A stretch of DNA of 64,000 nt from Lentinula raphanica (lineage: Eukaryota > Basidiomycota > Agaricomycetes > Agaricales > Omphalotaceae): the NCBI GenBank assembly GCA_027919835.1, contig JANVFP010000005.1:1364001-1428000 (forward strand), read 5' to 3'. Below are positions 1 through 10,419 of the stretch, in pieces; the first letter of the stretch is position 1, and each line of letters begins with the position of its first letter. The notes beneath the pieces were generated by a model. That model searched no databases. It was not told the origin of the DNA and was given only the letters and a program-made list of their open reading frames with translations. The translations under genes were made by a program, and so were the position numbers.

Positions 1-262
1 ACATATTTGTCAACAAATGTACGGATACCTGGCCACCAGTACTGTCTGTTGACTAGTTCCAATGTTCCATGCATTCCTGGGTGTCCTGCTGTTCGTGAAT
101 CATGACATTGCTCTAGTACTGCCTTACGCAGTTCTTGGTTAGGTGGAACATATATCTTTCCTTGGTAGAATACTAGACCTTCCTCTTCTCGCCAATCAGT
201 CAATCCATGAGTAAGGCTCTGTGGTCCTTTGAGCTTGTTGAGTGCCTCAATTACCTCTGATT
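1..262 (-). pseudogene. Gyp-A integrase N-terminal zinc-binding segment, out of frame with pol
   Basis: On the minus strand a reading frame continuous with the window edge encodes a linker and an HHCC zinc-binding region typical of retroviral-type integrases. It includes a segment ending in QYWWPGIR and His residues in the usual places. It follows the RNase H domain but is in a different frame: the pol frame meets a stop at 247-249, whereas homologous sense continues in the shifted frame from about 262. The simplest reading is a small (about 2-base) deletion near 255-265. The catalytic core is outside the window. Confidence 0.8.
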
Positions 263-2523
263 CTCGGGTGCTGTTCTGCCGTATACGCTGGATTGTCAAG
301 CAATACTGCAGTTGATGCCTTGATAAAATGCTCAGGTCTAAGTACAACTTGTTCTTTGTTGTCCTCGAAATCATGAACCTGGTGTTGCGCCATGCGGGAT
401 AAGGCATCAGCTTGTGTGTGAATCCTTCCCGCACGATGTGTTAGATGGAAATTAAATCGTGATAACCAGAGAGCCCATCGTGCCTGTCTTCTGCTCAAAT
501 CCTGTGCCGTCCGCCAGAATTCTAGATTCTGATGGTCTGTAATGATTTCAAATGGTTCGGGTAGTCCTTCCAGAAAGTGCCTCCAATCTTTGAGCGCTTC
601 TATGATAGCAAGCATTTCGCGATCATAGATTTCGTAATTACGCTCTGCTGGCCCCATAGATGCGGACCGAAATGCCACTGGATGCCAAAGGCCATCTTCC
701 TGGAATTGTGATAGGGTTCCACCAGTGGCAAAACCGGACGCATCGACTTCAATCCGTGTGGGTCTGGTGTGGTTCCATAGCACTAAAATGGGTGCAGTCG
801 TGAATGCTGCCTTCAGGCTGTCAAATGCTTCCTGCTGTGAAGTGCCCCAGTCCCATCGGATATCTTTTCGTGTTAAGTCATTAAGAGGTCTTGCCTTTTT
901 TGCGAATCCTTCAATAAACCGCCGATAGAAGTTAGCAAAGCCCAGAAATCCTCGAAGATCACGTAGTGTTTTTGGTGTAGGCCATTCTTTTACAGCTTTG
1001 ACCTTAACTGGATCCATCTGAACCTGTCCTTCGCTAATGACCAGCCCCAGGTATTCAATTGATGACTTTTCAAACTCGCATTTCTCGGGACGCAAGTAGA
1101 GGTCATGCTTGGCAAGTCGATCAAGGACCTCATGAACCAGCTTTCTGTGCTCCTCCAATGTTTCAGTAAAGATAAGGATGTCATCCAGATATACGGCAAC
1201 CTTTCCAGATGCAATGAGGTCTGCAAAGATGGAATTCATGAGGGCCTGAAATGTAGCAGGAGAATTGGTGAGACCGAAGAACATAACCAGGGGTTCGAAG
1301 AGACCGCGGTTAGTTGCAAATGCTCCTTTCCATTCATGACCTTGTTTGATCCGCACATTGTTATATCCCCATCGAACATCAAACTTGGTGAAGATTTTGG
1401 AATTTTGAAGTCGGCTGATGATATCTGCAACAAGGGGGAGGGGATAACGATTCTTGATGGTGTAGTCATTCAGTCGTCGATAATCCTGTACAAACCGGAG
1501 CTTGCCATCCTTCTTTTTCACAAAGAAGACTGGTGATGCAATTGGGGATTTAGAAGGCTGTATGTAACCTTTACGAAGATTTTCTTTCAAGAATCTGTCA
1601 AGCTCTTCTTGTTCATTAAGTGACATGGGGTAAATCTTGGTTTGCATGGTTTCAGGGGCATCAGGTTTGAGATCAATAGCATGATCCCAGGGTTTGTGAT
1701 CGGGAAGACGTTCTGATTCCTTCTCAGAGAAAACCTTTGAATGTCGGTGATATTCCAGAGGAACAATTTCTTCAAATGATTGCTTTGGTTTTTCTCGATA
1801 AGCTGCTTCTGCCAGTTGTTGGGAATAGGTGTATCCAGCTGCGCACCAAAGTTCTTCTGTAGCATGATCTAGAACTCCAGACCGACGCAAGGCTCTTCTT
1901 TGTTTCCGGTTTCTGAGTAAGCGGTAGAGGGGTGGGGCATCATCTCGCAAGTCCTCCATTTCATCAGCAGTTGGTGTTGGCAATGGAACATGTTCTGGAT
2001 TGATTTCTAGTAGATCTAAAGTGGTCCCCCCTACATTAGCCACTCGGGGTTCTGGTACTTCCTCGATAACCATGGGGTGGGCTGATTTTGATTGTACCGA
2101 GATACGGCCCTCCTTCCAGTTGATATTTGGATTTACTTTCCGAAGCCAGGGTAACCCAAGGATTATGTCGTCTGATCCTAGGTTGGTGACTAAGTATTCA
2201 AGAAGCTGTGGCATGTTCTGATCTATTGTAGAAAGAAGTCGTGCCGAATGAGTAATTTTCCCTGCTGTGTTTGGTGTGCCATCAATATTGTAAAGAGTGA
2301 TTGGTTTTGGAAGAGGTCGAGTAATGATTCGATGTTGATCTATAAAGCGCTGGTGTATAAACAGACCAGTTGCTCCAGAGTCAATCATTGCTGCACTGTT
2401 TGTACTCTTGAATCTGCCTTGTAACTTAATCGGAACACGGAAGTGAGAAGAATCACTTGATTGCATAGAACCGATGGTACACGAGGAAACAGATTGATAG
2501 ATAGAAGATGATTTAGAGTACAA
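247..2523 (-). CDS. pol: Gyp-A pol: aspartic protease, reverse transcriptase, RNase H
   Basis: This 758-codon frame encodes the enzymes that copy the element's RNA. A retropepsin-type protease motif DSGATG is at residues 48-53, followed by an LGLPWL-type flap segment. The reverse transcriptase carries the active site YLDD near residue 444. RNase H begins near residue 590 with IEVDASGF. No ATG opens the frame: its first listed codon is TTG, and the frame stays open upstream through the gag stop at 2562. That fits expression as a Gag-Pol fusion by -1 frameshifting. The frame ends at the frameshift before the integrase, so this copy is probably dead. Confidence 0.9.
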   Translation of the reverse strand: MYSKSSSIYQSVSSCTIGSMQSSDSSHFRVPIKLQGRFKSTNSAAMIDSGATGLFIHQRFIDQHRIITRPLPKPITLYNIDGTPNTAGKITHSARLLSTIDQNMPQLLEYLVTNLGSDDIILGLPWLRKVNPNINWKEGRISVQSKSAHPMVIEEVPEPRVANVGGTTLDLLEINPEHVPLPTPTADEMEDLRDDAPPLYRLLRNRKQRRALRRSGVLDHATEELWCAAGYTYSQQLAEAAYREKPKQSFEEIVPLEYHRHSKVFSEKESERLPDHKPWDHAIDLKPDAPETMQTKIYPMSLNEQEELDRFLKENLRKGYIQPSKSPIASPVFFVKKKDGKLRFVQDYRRLNDYTIKNRYPLPLVADIISRLQNSKIFTKFDVRWGYNNVRIKQGHEWKGAFATNRGLFEPLVMFFGLTNSPATFQALMNSIFADLIASGKVAVYLDDILIFTETLEEHRKLVHEVLDRLAKHDLYLRPEKCEFEKSSIEYLGLVISEGQVQMDPVKVKAVKEWPTPKTLRDLRGFLGFANFYRRFIEGFAKKARPLNDLTRKDIRWDWGTSQQEAFDSLKAAFTTAPILVLWNHTRPTRIEVDASGFATGGTLSQFQEDGLWHPVAFRSASMGPAERNYEIYDREMLAIIEALKDWRHFLEGLPEPFEIITDHQNLEFWRTAQDLSRRQARWALWLSRFNFHLTHRAGRIHTQADALSRMAQHQVHDFEDNKEQVVLRPEHFIKASTAVLLDNPAYTAEQHPRIRGN

Positions 2524-2561
2524 TTCAGGGAACCAGGCGGCAGCCGTGACAGGTTCCCACT

Positions 2562-4097
2562 TTAAAAATTCTGGCGCAATTCAGAAATCTGATCAGCTAA
2601 TGTTTTCTGATTAGCTGTCAGCTGCTGGAGAATCTGGGAGAAGTCTGGCAGGGTTGGCGCAGTGGTAGCAGCTATACTAGAAGTGGAGGATCCAGCAGTG
2701 GCAGCAGTTCTTTGGCTTGGTCGAGGGTAGCCCAAGAACTTTCGTTGGCAAACATTGGCTAGATGCCCTGTGTATCCACAGTAGTCACATATATCTCGTT
2801 CGTGATGCCCATCTGCCCTGCGATGATTCTGTGATCCACATCCATAGCATCTTCCAGCCATGAATTTTTGATAATCATCAGGGGACCGTCCAGTGGAAGT
2901 GGCATCTACATCCATAGCATTTGGATCACGGGCAGGAGCAAATGGAATGGCGTGGAAAGCACTGGTGGAGTTAGGGACTCGAGAAGGGGTGGTGATACTC
3001 TGTCCCCTTTCTTTAGCACGCTCAATTTGACGATTGTCAATGCGCATGGCTTCCTGGATAAGACCATCCAAGGTACTAATGTTATCTTCATCAGTGTACA
3101 CCAATCCATCCTTGACTCGGTTGGATAGATGCTGATAAAAACGATCTCGGAGGTCTGGGTCAGAATATCCAGTACGGCTTGCATGCTGTTTGAATGCTGC
3201 TGCATAGGCTGCAACTGTATTCTTTCCTTGCCATAACCCTTTAAGTGCTTCCTTAGCATCTACTACAGGGTTGACCATTTCAAAGCGAGCTTTGAAAGCT
3301 TCCTTGAATAGATTCCAAGTGGGGTAAATGAAGGAAGCACCTGCTACATTGTTGTTGACGTTACTGATGTTTTCGGAGATTGGAGTGGCCCAGATAGCAG
3401 CATCTCCTTCGAGAAAGGAGATAGCAGATTTGATCCGTTCCTCATTTCTGCCTCTGAGTGATGAGATCCCCTGGGACCAGAGTTCAAATGCTGCCATGAA
3501 GCGTCGAGCATCATCACTCCGTTTCCCATCATAGGGCTGTGGTTTGCTAATACTTTTACTGGTGCCCATATTACTTGCAATGTCTGTAACTGTTGTCTGA
3601 AGTGCCTGCTGCTGTTGTGCAAGCTGGTGAATGATGTCTGCGATCTGTTGAATGCTTGCCATTGTAGAAGAATCAACTGGTTTGGGTTCTGTAGTGTCAG
3701 GTTGTTGAGTTTCAGGTATATTGTCGCTGTCTGAGTCCGATTCTGATTCTGATTCTAATGGAGTGATGGAAGTAGGCACAAGCGCAGGGGATGCTCTGGA
3801 ACTAGGGTTGGATGATCGTCTAACTCTAAGGGGTATGGGGGATGGTGCAACAGGTGGTTCTGGGGGAATGTGTAAATAACGCTCTGAATCGTAATCAAGT
3901 TCGAGTGGAAATGTGTATCGATTGGGACAAGGATTTTCGTCACAGTGTTCCCAGCTGTCAGAGTCAGTTGACCAGTGTACGTCACAGTGGTGAGTGGAGT
4001 CAAATGCGTGGGTGTAGTTGGAACAATCTGTGAAGGCTCCAAAGGTAGGCGTGATGACAGAGTAGGGTGGAGGATCGGATATGTCCGATTTCCACAC
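2562..4097 (-). CDS. gag: Gyp-A gag: capsid/nucleocapsid polyprotein
   Basis: This is the structural Gag protein that packages the element's RNA. The frame is open for 511 codons, but the first in-frame ATG is at 3662 (start of MASIQQIAD), giving about 366 residues. The part upstream of it is Ser/Pro/Glu-rich and may be leader. A capsid-like helical region follows KPQPYDGKRSDD. The C-terminus has a CCHC zinc knuckle, CDYCGYTGHLANVC, preceded by a second Cys/His-rich CYGCG segment. The stop codon follows a run of five T, and pol is open in the -1 frame across it. The start is uncertain. Confidence 0.85.
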   Translation of the reverse strand: MWKSDISDPPPYSVITPTFGAFTDCSNYTHAFDSTHHCDVHWSTDSDSWEHCDENPCPNRYTFPLELDYDSERYLHIPPEPPVAPSPIPLRVRRSSNPSSRASPALVPTSITPLESESESDSDSDNIPETQQPDTTEPKPVDSSTMASIQQIADIIHQLAQQQQALQTTVTDIASNMGTSKSISKPQPYDGKRSDDARRFMAAFELWSQGISSLRGRNEERIKSAISFLEGDAAIWATPISENISNVNNNVAGASFIYPTWNLFKEAFKARFEMVNPVVDAKEALKGLWQGKNTVAAYAAAFKQHASRTGYSDPDLRDRFYQHLSNRVKDGLVYTDEDNISTLDGLIQEAMRIDNRQIERAKERGQSITTPSRVPNSTSAFHAIPFAPARDPNAMDVDATSTGRSPDDYQKFMAGRCYGCGSQNHRRADGHHERDICDYCGYTGHLANVCQRKFLGYPRPSQRTAATAGSSTSSIAATTAPTLPDFSQILQQLTANQKTLADQISELRQNF

Positions 4098-4816
4098 GCC
4101 TCGTAGGATCAGTTACAAGAGCTGATGGTACGAGTAAGCGATCTCGACCTAATGTCCCGAAGGAGCTGGCACAGAAGGGTGACACGAGCACAAGCACAAG
4201 CACGACCCTATACAGGGTAAGGGTGAGGTTGATCTCAGCAACAGTGAGGGCACGGAGGGCCAATCACTAGGGCTTCAGAAGGAAAAGACAAGCTAGTTCC
4301 CAATGACCAAGTTAGTATTATTGAGTGTGAGTAGGATACAAATACGAACCTAGTTCCCAATGACCAAGAGGTCGAGATAGGGAACCAGGAGTCTAACTAC
4401 AGTGGTATTTATACTGGGGGAAACAATAAGTACCCAAAGTAGTAGAGACGAACAGCGTGAGTGAAGAAGATTGGAAAAGACAATAACGCGAGAATGTAAA
4501 AGGTGTAGTGCGAGAATGTAAAAGGTGTAGTGCGAGAATGTAAAAGGTGAAGAGCGAATGAGAATGGTTGGAAAGATAAGGAGTAGTGACAGCGCGAGAG
4601 ACAGATATGAAGAACAATAACACAAGTACCATAGTGCGAGAATGGAAGAAAGAATGATGACAGAACGCGAGAGGAGAATGATAAAGCATGAGAAGAGGAT
4701 TGATAATGAAGCAGGAGGTATCATTGCTAATTGTAGTGAGTCATGAAGAACGATCAGGTGGTAGCAAGGACATATGATGCAAAAAGGAGTGCATGTGATA
4801 AGGAAAAATAACACAC
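4098..4816 (-). repeat. Gyp-A 5' LTR and leader (approximate)
   Basis: This non-coding stretch lies between gag and the boundary with Chromo-B. On the minus strand it would start near 4813-4817 with TGTTATTTTTCC, a plausible TG LTR end. The partner LTR is outside the window, so the ends cannot be proved. It contains short direct repeats: a 22-bp unit three times at 4488-4553, and a motif reading TAGTTCCCAATGACCAAG on the plus strand twice, near 4292 and 4350. Confidence 0.55.
4488..4553. repeat. Three tandem copies of a 22-bp unit
   Basis: The unit GCGAGAATGTAAAAGGTGTA plus GT occurs three times head to tail. The third copy ends GAAGA instead of GTAGT. It lies within the presumed Gyp-A 5' LTR and could be a promoter or enhancer repeat; that role is inference. 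Confidence 0.85.
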
Positions 4817-5048
4817 ATGTCAGATGTCACAACAGTCTGGTCCATGACTCTCCCTTTGAGAGTGCCCATGCAGGAACCAAGAAATTCGTCGCTCGACTCA
4901 GAGAATGGTTCTACTGGCCTTCCCTATGATCAGATGCGGACAATTTTGCTAATTCTTGCGACGTGTGCCAGAAGACAAAAATCGATCGCACTAAGCCAAT
5001 GGGAGGGCTTCGACCAGCACATGTCCCGAACCGTCCTTTCGAGACCGT
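4817..5048 (+). pseudogene. Chromo-B integrase, N-terminal HHCC fragment
   Basis: Read in the frame containing HDSPF, HAGTKKF, REWFYWPSL and CDVCQKTK, this is the zinc-binding domain of a gypsy integrase, with the two His and two Cys in the expected order. An in-frame TGA follows WPSL near 4927. The fragment ends at 5048, where Giant-C begins, and the same frame resumes at 22,150 after one copy of the CCGT target duplication is removed. The left end is cut by Gyp-A. Upstream gag and reverse transcriptase of Chromo-B must lie left of the window. Confidence 0.85.
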
Positions 5049-6741
5049 TAATACGCCCATTTTGCGTGCAGGCATGCAATGGCCTAATTTCAACGATTAG
5101 AGCCTTGTAGAGTACTAAAGGACTGTAGTGAGCCCGAGCTGACAGTCAAACTTGTATCATGTTAATGCCAGGACGTCAGATCCAGACAGGAAAACACATC
5201 CTGACGAATAATAAGAGTTCACACTCGAGTCCCTTGGTCGGGGAGTCCTTCAAGACAAAGCCACCTCTGATATGAGCTATCAAGGGATTATCAACTTAGT
5301 TTTCAACGCCTAACGGCCAACTGAGTATGATACTGCACCGAGACGAGCTTAGAACCAATAGATCTATTCGTATTACCAGTGGGGATGGATTATTCAAGGC
5401 CCAGACTCAACAGATCTATTCACTTAGATCGAGTTTCGGGATGGATCAGGTCGCAGGAATGTGACTAAACGGAGAAACAACCAAAGTGTATCATCTCAGT
5501 TACATGTGGACATTTCCTAAATGGGAAATAGACGCCTGAGATGTACAGCTTTGACCAGGAGTGTTGCAAGGGTAGATCTTTCGACTTCACCATTGTTAAA
5601 CCTCTGGATCTATTCGATATATGCATATCGTTGGAAAGCTAGAAGCCAAACGAACCTATTGGGACAGGTTTCCCCCCTTTATATGTACTCCCATTCAGTT
5701 GGAGAGGCATACAACTGTTCACATAGCGGAATCAAATGAGGAAACGTTTGAGTTACCTGTGCAGGAGCTTATCCGTGCCCTTTAACCACCAGCATGTGGA
5801 TGGACGCACAGACCAGGTCCGGATTCGAAGGTCAGGCAACTAGATCTCGACGAAGGACCACCAGAAATGGACATTTTACTTGTTTTTATCCTTTTTACTC
5901 TCTGTTTCTCTGGTGTTTGTATCGTTTCTCGTCCTATCTTTCCTTATATGTATCAGATCTCGGACTCCGTTCTCTCAAATCTATAGATCTATTCCATAAA
6001 ATAGTAAATTGGCTACAGATCTCTTCGTAGAAGTACTTAAGGACGTAGCCTACAAAAATATATTCAGGTTTTGTGCCCAGTTTCTCTGACTAGCTAACCT
6101 TTGCTCTCATACGTGAGGAGTAAAGGCTTTGTAAGCCGGGCGGTCTTCGAAAGTGGTTGTGAAATTCTCATCTCGTTAGGCCCGATATCTTGTCAGTTGA
6201 TAAAGTCTCAGCTAGATTTGAATCGAAGGTAGACTCCTATCGTGGAGATACAGAGGGCTTGGTTCTCGGTTGTTCCAAGTGAGCGTTCAGAGTTTCGGTG
6301 GCTCTGTTCAAGCAGACGTGTGGTGATCGGTGATCCATACGAGCTGTGGAAGGTTTTCTGTGATCGGTGATCAGTAGATCTTCAACCTGGTTCTGATAGT
6401 ATTTGTGTGGTCATAAAGTCTGATCTATACGAGTTCTTTCGTTCCTTGTAAACCCTTTGAGTGGATCACTCACCCCCTTCGAGTCCAGATCAAAAGATCT
6501 GTACTTCCGTGTCACTTCGCTCTGTTGACCTGTATTGCGGATCCAGTAGATCTTTTCAGACTACCAGTTCGTTCTAAGGTATAAGATCGTGCGGAATCTC
6601 TGACAACGCCCCACACCTCGCTTAAATACATTTGACAAACGACATAAGAAGTATATTGGTGATCAGTGTTCAGTGATAAAGTCACTAGGTCATTAGATCT
6701 ATCCAACGAAGCATTAAATTGCACCCTTCATATCCTCGTTA
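5049..6741 (+). repeat. Giant-C 5' LTR (1,693 bp)
   Basis: It matches 20457-22149 nearly base for base and has the same length. The ends are TAATACGCCC and CCTCGTTA, so the termini are TAA...TTA rather than the usual TG...CA. This choice of ends gives perfect 4-bp target duplications both here and for the solo LTR at 47483-49174. It contains 11 AGATCT palindromes. Small ORFs of 70-78 codons inside it recur in every LTR copy and show no sign of being genes. Confidence 0.95.
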
Positions 6742-6743
6742 TC

Positions 6744-6761
6744 TGGAGCCCACCGCGAGGG
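6744..6761 (+). promoter_or_regulatory. Giant-C primer-binding site
   Basis: TGGAGCCCACCGCGAGGG begins two bases after the LTR and starts with TGG, as expected for pairing with the CCA end of a tRNA. The same 18 bases occur next to the 5' LTR of Intact-D. I could not assign the tRNA. Confidence 0.75.
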
Positions 6762-7198
6762 GTGGAATCTATATTTTGGAACGAACTCGAGAGATCTATC
6801 GATTTCTCAAACCATTGCCTTAGGTCGAACTTTGTTTGATCTTAAAAATAGCTCCAAGGGAGTCTCGGACGTCGAAGAACGCAGGTTCTTTAGATTACTT
6901 TGATCCAGAGGTGCAAGCCCCGGATAAAAGAAAACGTGTTACAAAGAAGCCTACGGTTCCTGTCTACGATCCGAAGAACCTCGGACGAGCAAAGAGCAAT
7001 CCAGATAACGGGACTGCTGCTAGATCTGCTTCTGAAGTTCCAAGAACGAACAGATCTGGTGTAGTGCAAGGAAGCAGTAGACGTCAGGCAGTTACTGCTG
7101 AACCAGTCGATTTGACTAGTTTGAATCCTACATTACCAAACTCTATTTCTTTTGACTTGCAACGTATCGTGTTTGGGAACAGAATACCAAATATAACG

Positions 7199-8712
7199 AT
7201 GAGTACTACACAAAATGACCAAAATGCACAAGGTGCAAACGAGGCCCCAGTGGATATCCTCAAACTGTTGGGACCTCCTGCGTTGTCTCCTGAAGAGCAA
7301 GGGGAATACAACAATGCGAAGTTCCCTGCCACTCATAAAACGGCTATGATCTTGGATCTAGCTGATCCGATCCAAATGCCTGAATGGATGAGGTTCTGTC
7401 TAACGACGTTCCAAGCCACGGGTGTGACCTCTGAGAAGGTGAAGATGCAAAGGATCTTTGGATGGATGACCCTCCAGACGAAGCAAGCCTTAGAGCATCT
7501 CCCTGGAGCGGAGGAAGGAAAGGAAGATGCAGATCAATTCCTTCGAGCCATGATTGAGCGGTTCCCGTCTATCTTTGGCAAACCCCTGGGTTCCAAGAAA
7601 GCTATGCTGGAATTGGTTCAGAGGTTTCGACCATTGAGAGTCGAGGATGGATCTGAGCTGTTGATCTATTGCATGTTGTTCGAAGTCGAGGCCAATAAGT
7701 TGTTGAAACCGCCTCCGGCGATTGGAAACCATGAATTGGTGTCGGTCTTTCTATCAGCATTCGATGGAAACCTGAGAAAAGCTGTCTCGAAACGAGTGCA
7801 GCATCAGGTCCCCAACTCGAAACTTGCGAAACGGCGTACGGATGATCCATATACGTTCTCGGAATGGAAAAGTGCTGCAGAGGCTGTGGCTAGGCAGCCC
7901 CCTCTCGAATCACTATACCAGACCTTTACTGGAACGGATGGAGCTGTCCTGAATGCAGAGACCAACTCTAGGGGAGGGATCTATATTCCGGTGGTTACCC
8001 CAGCAGCAGCTAAAGAGGAAACCCAGATCTGACCCGTTTCTTTGCTACAGACACTAGATCTAGTGTTAAGCAGGAACAGGCAGAGGACCATGAACGTGCT
8101 TTTGTGGAAAATGTGGACAAATCGTCGTTGATGCTCAAAGAAATGGGGAATCTTAAGACGCGTTTTCAGGATGAACTGACGTCGTTGCAGCAGTTGCTCA
8201 ATGATGTTAGGGCAGGAAAATCGGATGCTGGAATGCGACCCCAGCCCAGACCTGGCTTTTCTGGTAGTAGTAATCCCGGAACCAGTGGGCAGGGTCGAGG
8301 GATCCTTAATGTAAATCCCCCTCCAGGCCAAGGAATGCCAGATCGAACGTGTTTCTTGTGTCGAGGACCAGATCATATGATGAGTAACTGTCCTTTGTTC
8401 ATGGAACTCCTTGGGAAAGGCTGGGTGATGCCGGAGTCTCAAGGATCCAAACGTCTTAAGCTGAAAGATGGATCTCCGTTACCAAATAACTTTGGTCCGG
8501 AAACTCGATACCAAAAGATCGTGAAATATGCTCAGAGCAAGAACTGGCCTGTTTTGGCGACGTTATACAATGATCTAATCCCCGATGAAGAGGATTATGC
8601 AGATCAGTTGGGGGATCCTACTTGGTTGTACCTTGCCAACGTAGTTGAATCTTCCCAGGGGAGATCTAGCAACAATGTTGCAACGGTGTACAGTAATGAG
8701 TCGGGAAACTAG
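7199..8712 (+). pseudogene. gag: Giant-C gag, broken by one frameshift
   Basis: The first half runs from ATG 7199 (MSTTQNDQN) to a stop at 8030-8032. Sense then continues in another frame, open from before 8020, to a TAG at 8710-8712. The joined product would be about 500 residues. It has a capsid-like helical middle and a C-terminal zinc knuckle, CFLCRGPDHMMSNC (CX2CX4HX4C), near 8352-8393. An open, highly charged extension upstream to 6836 has no ATG and begins only with TTG. The disruption lies near 8015-8025. Confidence 0.8.
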
Positions 8713-8720
8713 AGGATCCG

Positions 8721-10196
8721 ATGATTGAGTCGAGCAAGGGACGAAAAACAAGATCCCAGCTGAAGGACACGACTCATGAGGATGAACCTAAGCCCCGTTC
8801 ATTGAAAACTGTGCCTCCTACTAAGACAAAACGTTTTGATGGAGTGCACATACCCGTAGATCGAAATCACCCAAATTTTAAAAATGTTGCCAATCAATCC
8901 AAATCTGCTCCTGAACCATCCAATTCGAAAGATCTGAACGGAAAATCGAACAGATCCAATCATTCATCAGGGGATACTTCACTAGGGAAGTCGAGATCTG
9001 TTAGTGTCGAAGAGAAATCGGATAAAGAGGATTCTGATTCTGAAGTAGAATTAGTTGAGGAAACTAGTGAGACCACTCGCAAAGTGCGTTTCAGGGAGCC
9101 CTCCCCTCTAGATCTGACGAAACACATCGACCTTTTGATCATGTCCACCCAGGGAAGTGTCACCCATACCTCGAAATCAACCAAAATCCAAACCGGAGAA
9201 GGTCACTGAATCTAAAGGATCTTCGAAGGGACCCAAATTTCGGCTTCGGAATGAGTTATTCATTCCAGGCCTTGAAGAAGAATTAGCTGATCGGATTTCT
9301 CGTCAAATGATCACATTGACTGCTGCTGAGGCATTCCAATTGTCAGGCAAAGTCAGGCAGATCATGATGAGGAAGATGAAAAACCGCCAAGTGCGTCCAC
9401 AAGAACGAATCAAGTCCTTTGTTAATGAGGCCCATGATGTTGAACCTAGTGTCGAGGAAATCCCGAGAACAGGGATGGAGATGCAACAGTTCATTGCCGT
9501 GGAAGATCTCAGTCTGTCAGAAGGATTGATCTTTGAGAAAATACTCGAGGATCGAGATGGCATGAAGGCAGGGGATTATGTTCAGTTGGATCCGGTGGTA
9601 GCTTTTCTTCATGATGTTGATGAAAATGATTCACGTCGTGACATGACTATAGTAGCCACTATGGGAAATGGCTTAAGATCTGTGTGGCCAGTTGTGAATA
9701 ATCGAGATGATCTAGACATCGAGAGTGTGTTAGACTCTGGATCTCAGATTGTTGCTGTCGATATGTGTGTTGCCTTAGGATTAGGACTAGGTTGGGATCC
9801 AAAGTGACCATCCAAATGCAGAATGTGCATGGAGGTCTGGCCCGTACCAAAGGACTGTCCAGGAACGTACCATTCCGATTTGGACCCATAACACTGTATC
9901 TACAATGCCATGTGCAGGAAAAGGCACCCTTCGAAATTCTGTTGGGTAGACCTTTCGATGTACTGACAGAAAGTGTCATCCATACGTTTGGATCTGGTGA
10001 CCAAGAGTTAACCATAACAGATCCGAACACTGGAAAGCAATACACCATAGGTACTAGTCCGAGAGGACAAAGTCCTAAAGCTCAGAAACGGCAGTTGGAT
10101 AAGCAGAAGTATGCTCAGACTCGGACAGAGACTCCAGATCCAAATCAGGAGACCAGTCCCGAAGAAGAGGAGAAAACTGCTGAACCAAATTTTTAG
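8721..10196 (+). pseudogene. Giant-C gag-pro linker and retropepsin-like protease, two frameshifts
   Basis: Three overlapping frames together make one product. 8721-9209 is a charged linker opening with ATG. 9157-9807 continues the linker and reaches the protease catalytic motif VLDSGSQI near 9730-9755. 9765-10196 supplies the protease C-terminal motif EILLGRPFDVL. Frame changes are needed near 9160-9205 and 9780-9805. Intact-D carries the protease in the same place, at the end of its gag frame, which supports this reading. Confidence 0.75.
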
Positions 10197-10419
10197 ATAA
10201 CCTCTGTGATCTGAGTAGCGATCAGGGAGAGGTTGAAATCGCTGTGAGTGGGTATTGGGATCCTTTAGGTGAAGAAGTAGTCATTGAGTCGACCAAAGTG
10301 AAAGAAGGAGTGTTCCGAGACGAAGAATTGGCTGAACTATATGTTAATTATAGCCAACCCTCGTTTAGGGATTCACTTCCTGAAGTCCTGAAACCATAGA
10401 TCTATACCTAAACAAAGGT

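Larger units (their letters stand above)
1..4816 (-). mobile_element. Gyp-A: Ty3/gypsy LTR retrotransposon, cut by the left window edge
   Basis: The element is read on the minus strand: leader and 5' LTR at the right (about 4098-4816), then gag, then pol (protease, reverse transcriptase, RNase H) and the start of the integrase. The rest of the integrase and the 3' LTR lie beyond the left edge. The right boundary is set by the sudden appearance, at about 4817, of plus-strand integrase sequence belonging to another element (Chromo-B), so Gyp-A sits inside that element. Its protease motif DSGATG and active site YLDD are typical of Ty3/gypsy. The gene order is seen; the exact LTR ends are inferred. 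Confidence 0.9.

Noticed and set aside
4350..4814. 154-codon hydrophobic minus-strand ORF, possible membrane protein
   Set aside because: It overlaps tandem 22-bp repeats in the presumed Gyp-A LTR; its hydrophobic residues come from T-rich repeat DNA.
5521..6724. ORFs of 72, 78 and 70 codons that recur at 20929-22132 and on the opposite strand at about 47,540-48,702
   Set aside because: They are parts of the Giant-C LTR, repeated because the LTR is repeated. They have no domain, and the solo LTR changes them freely.
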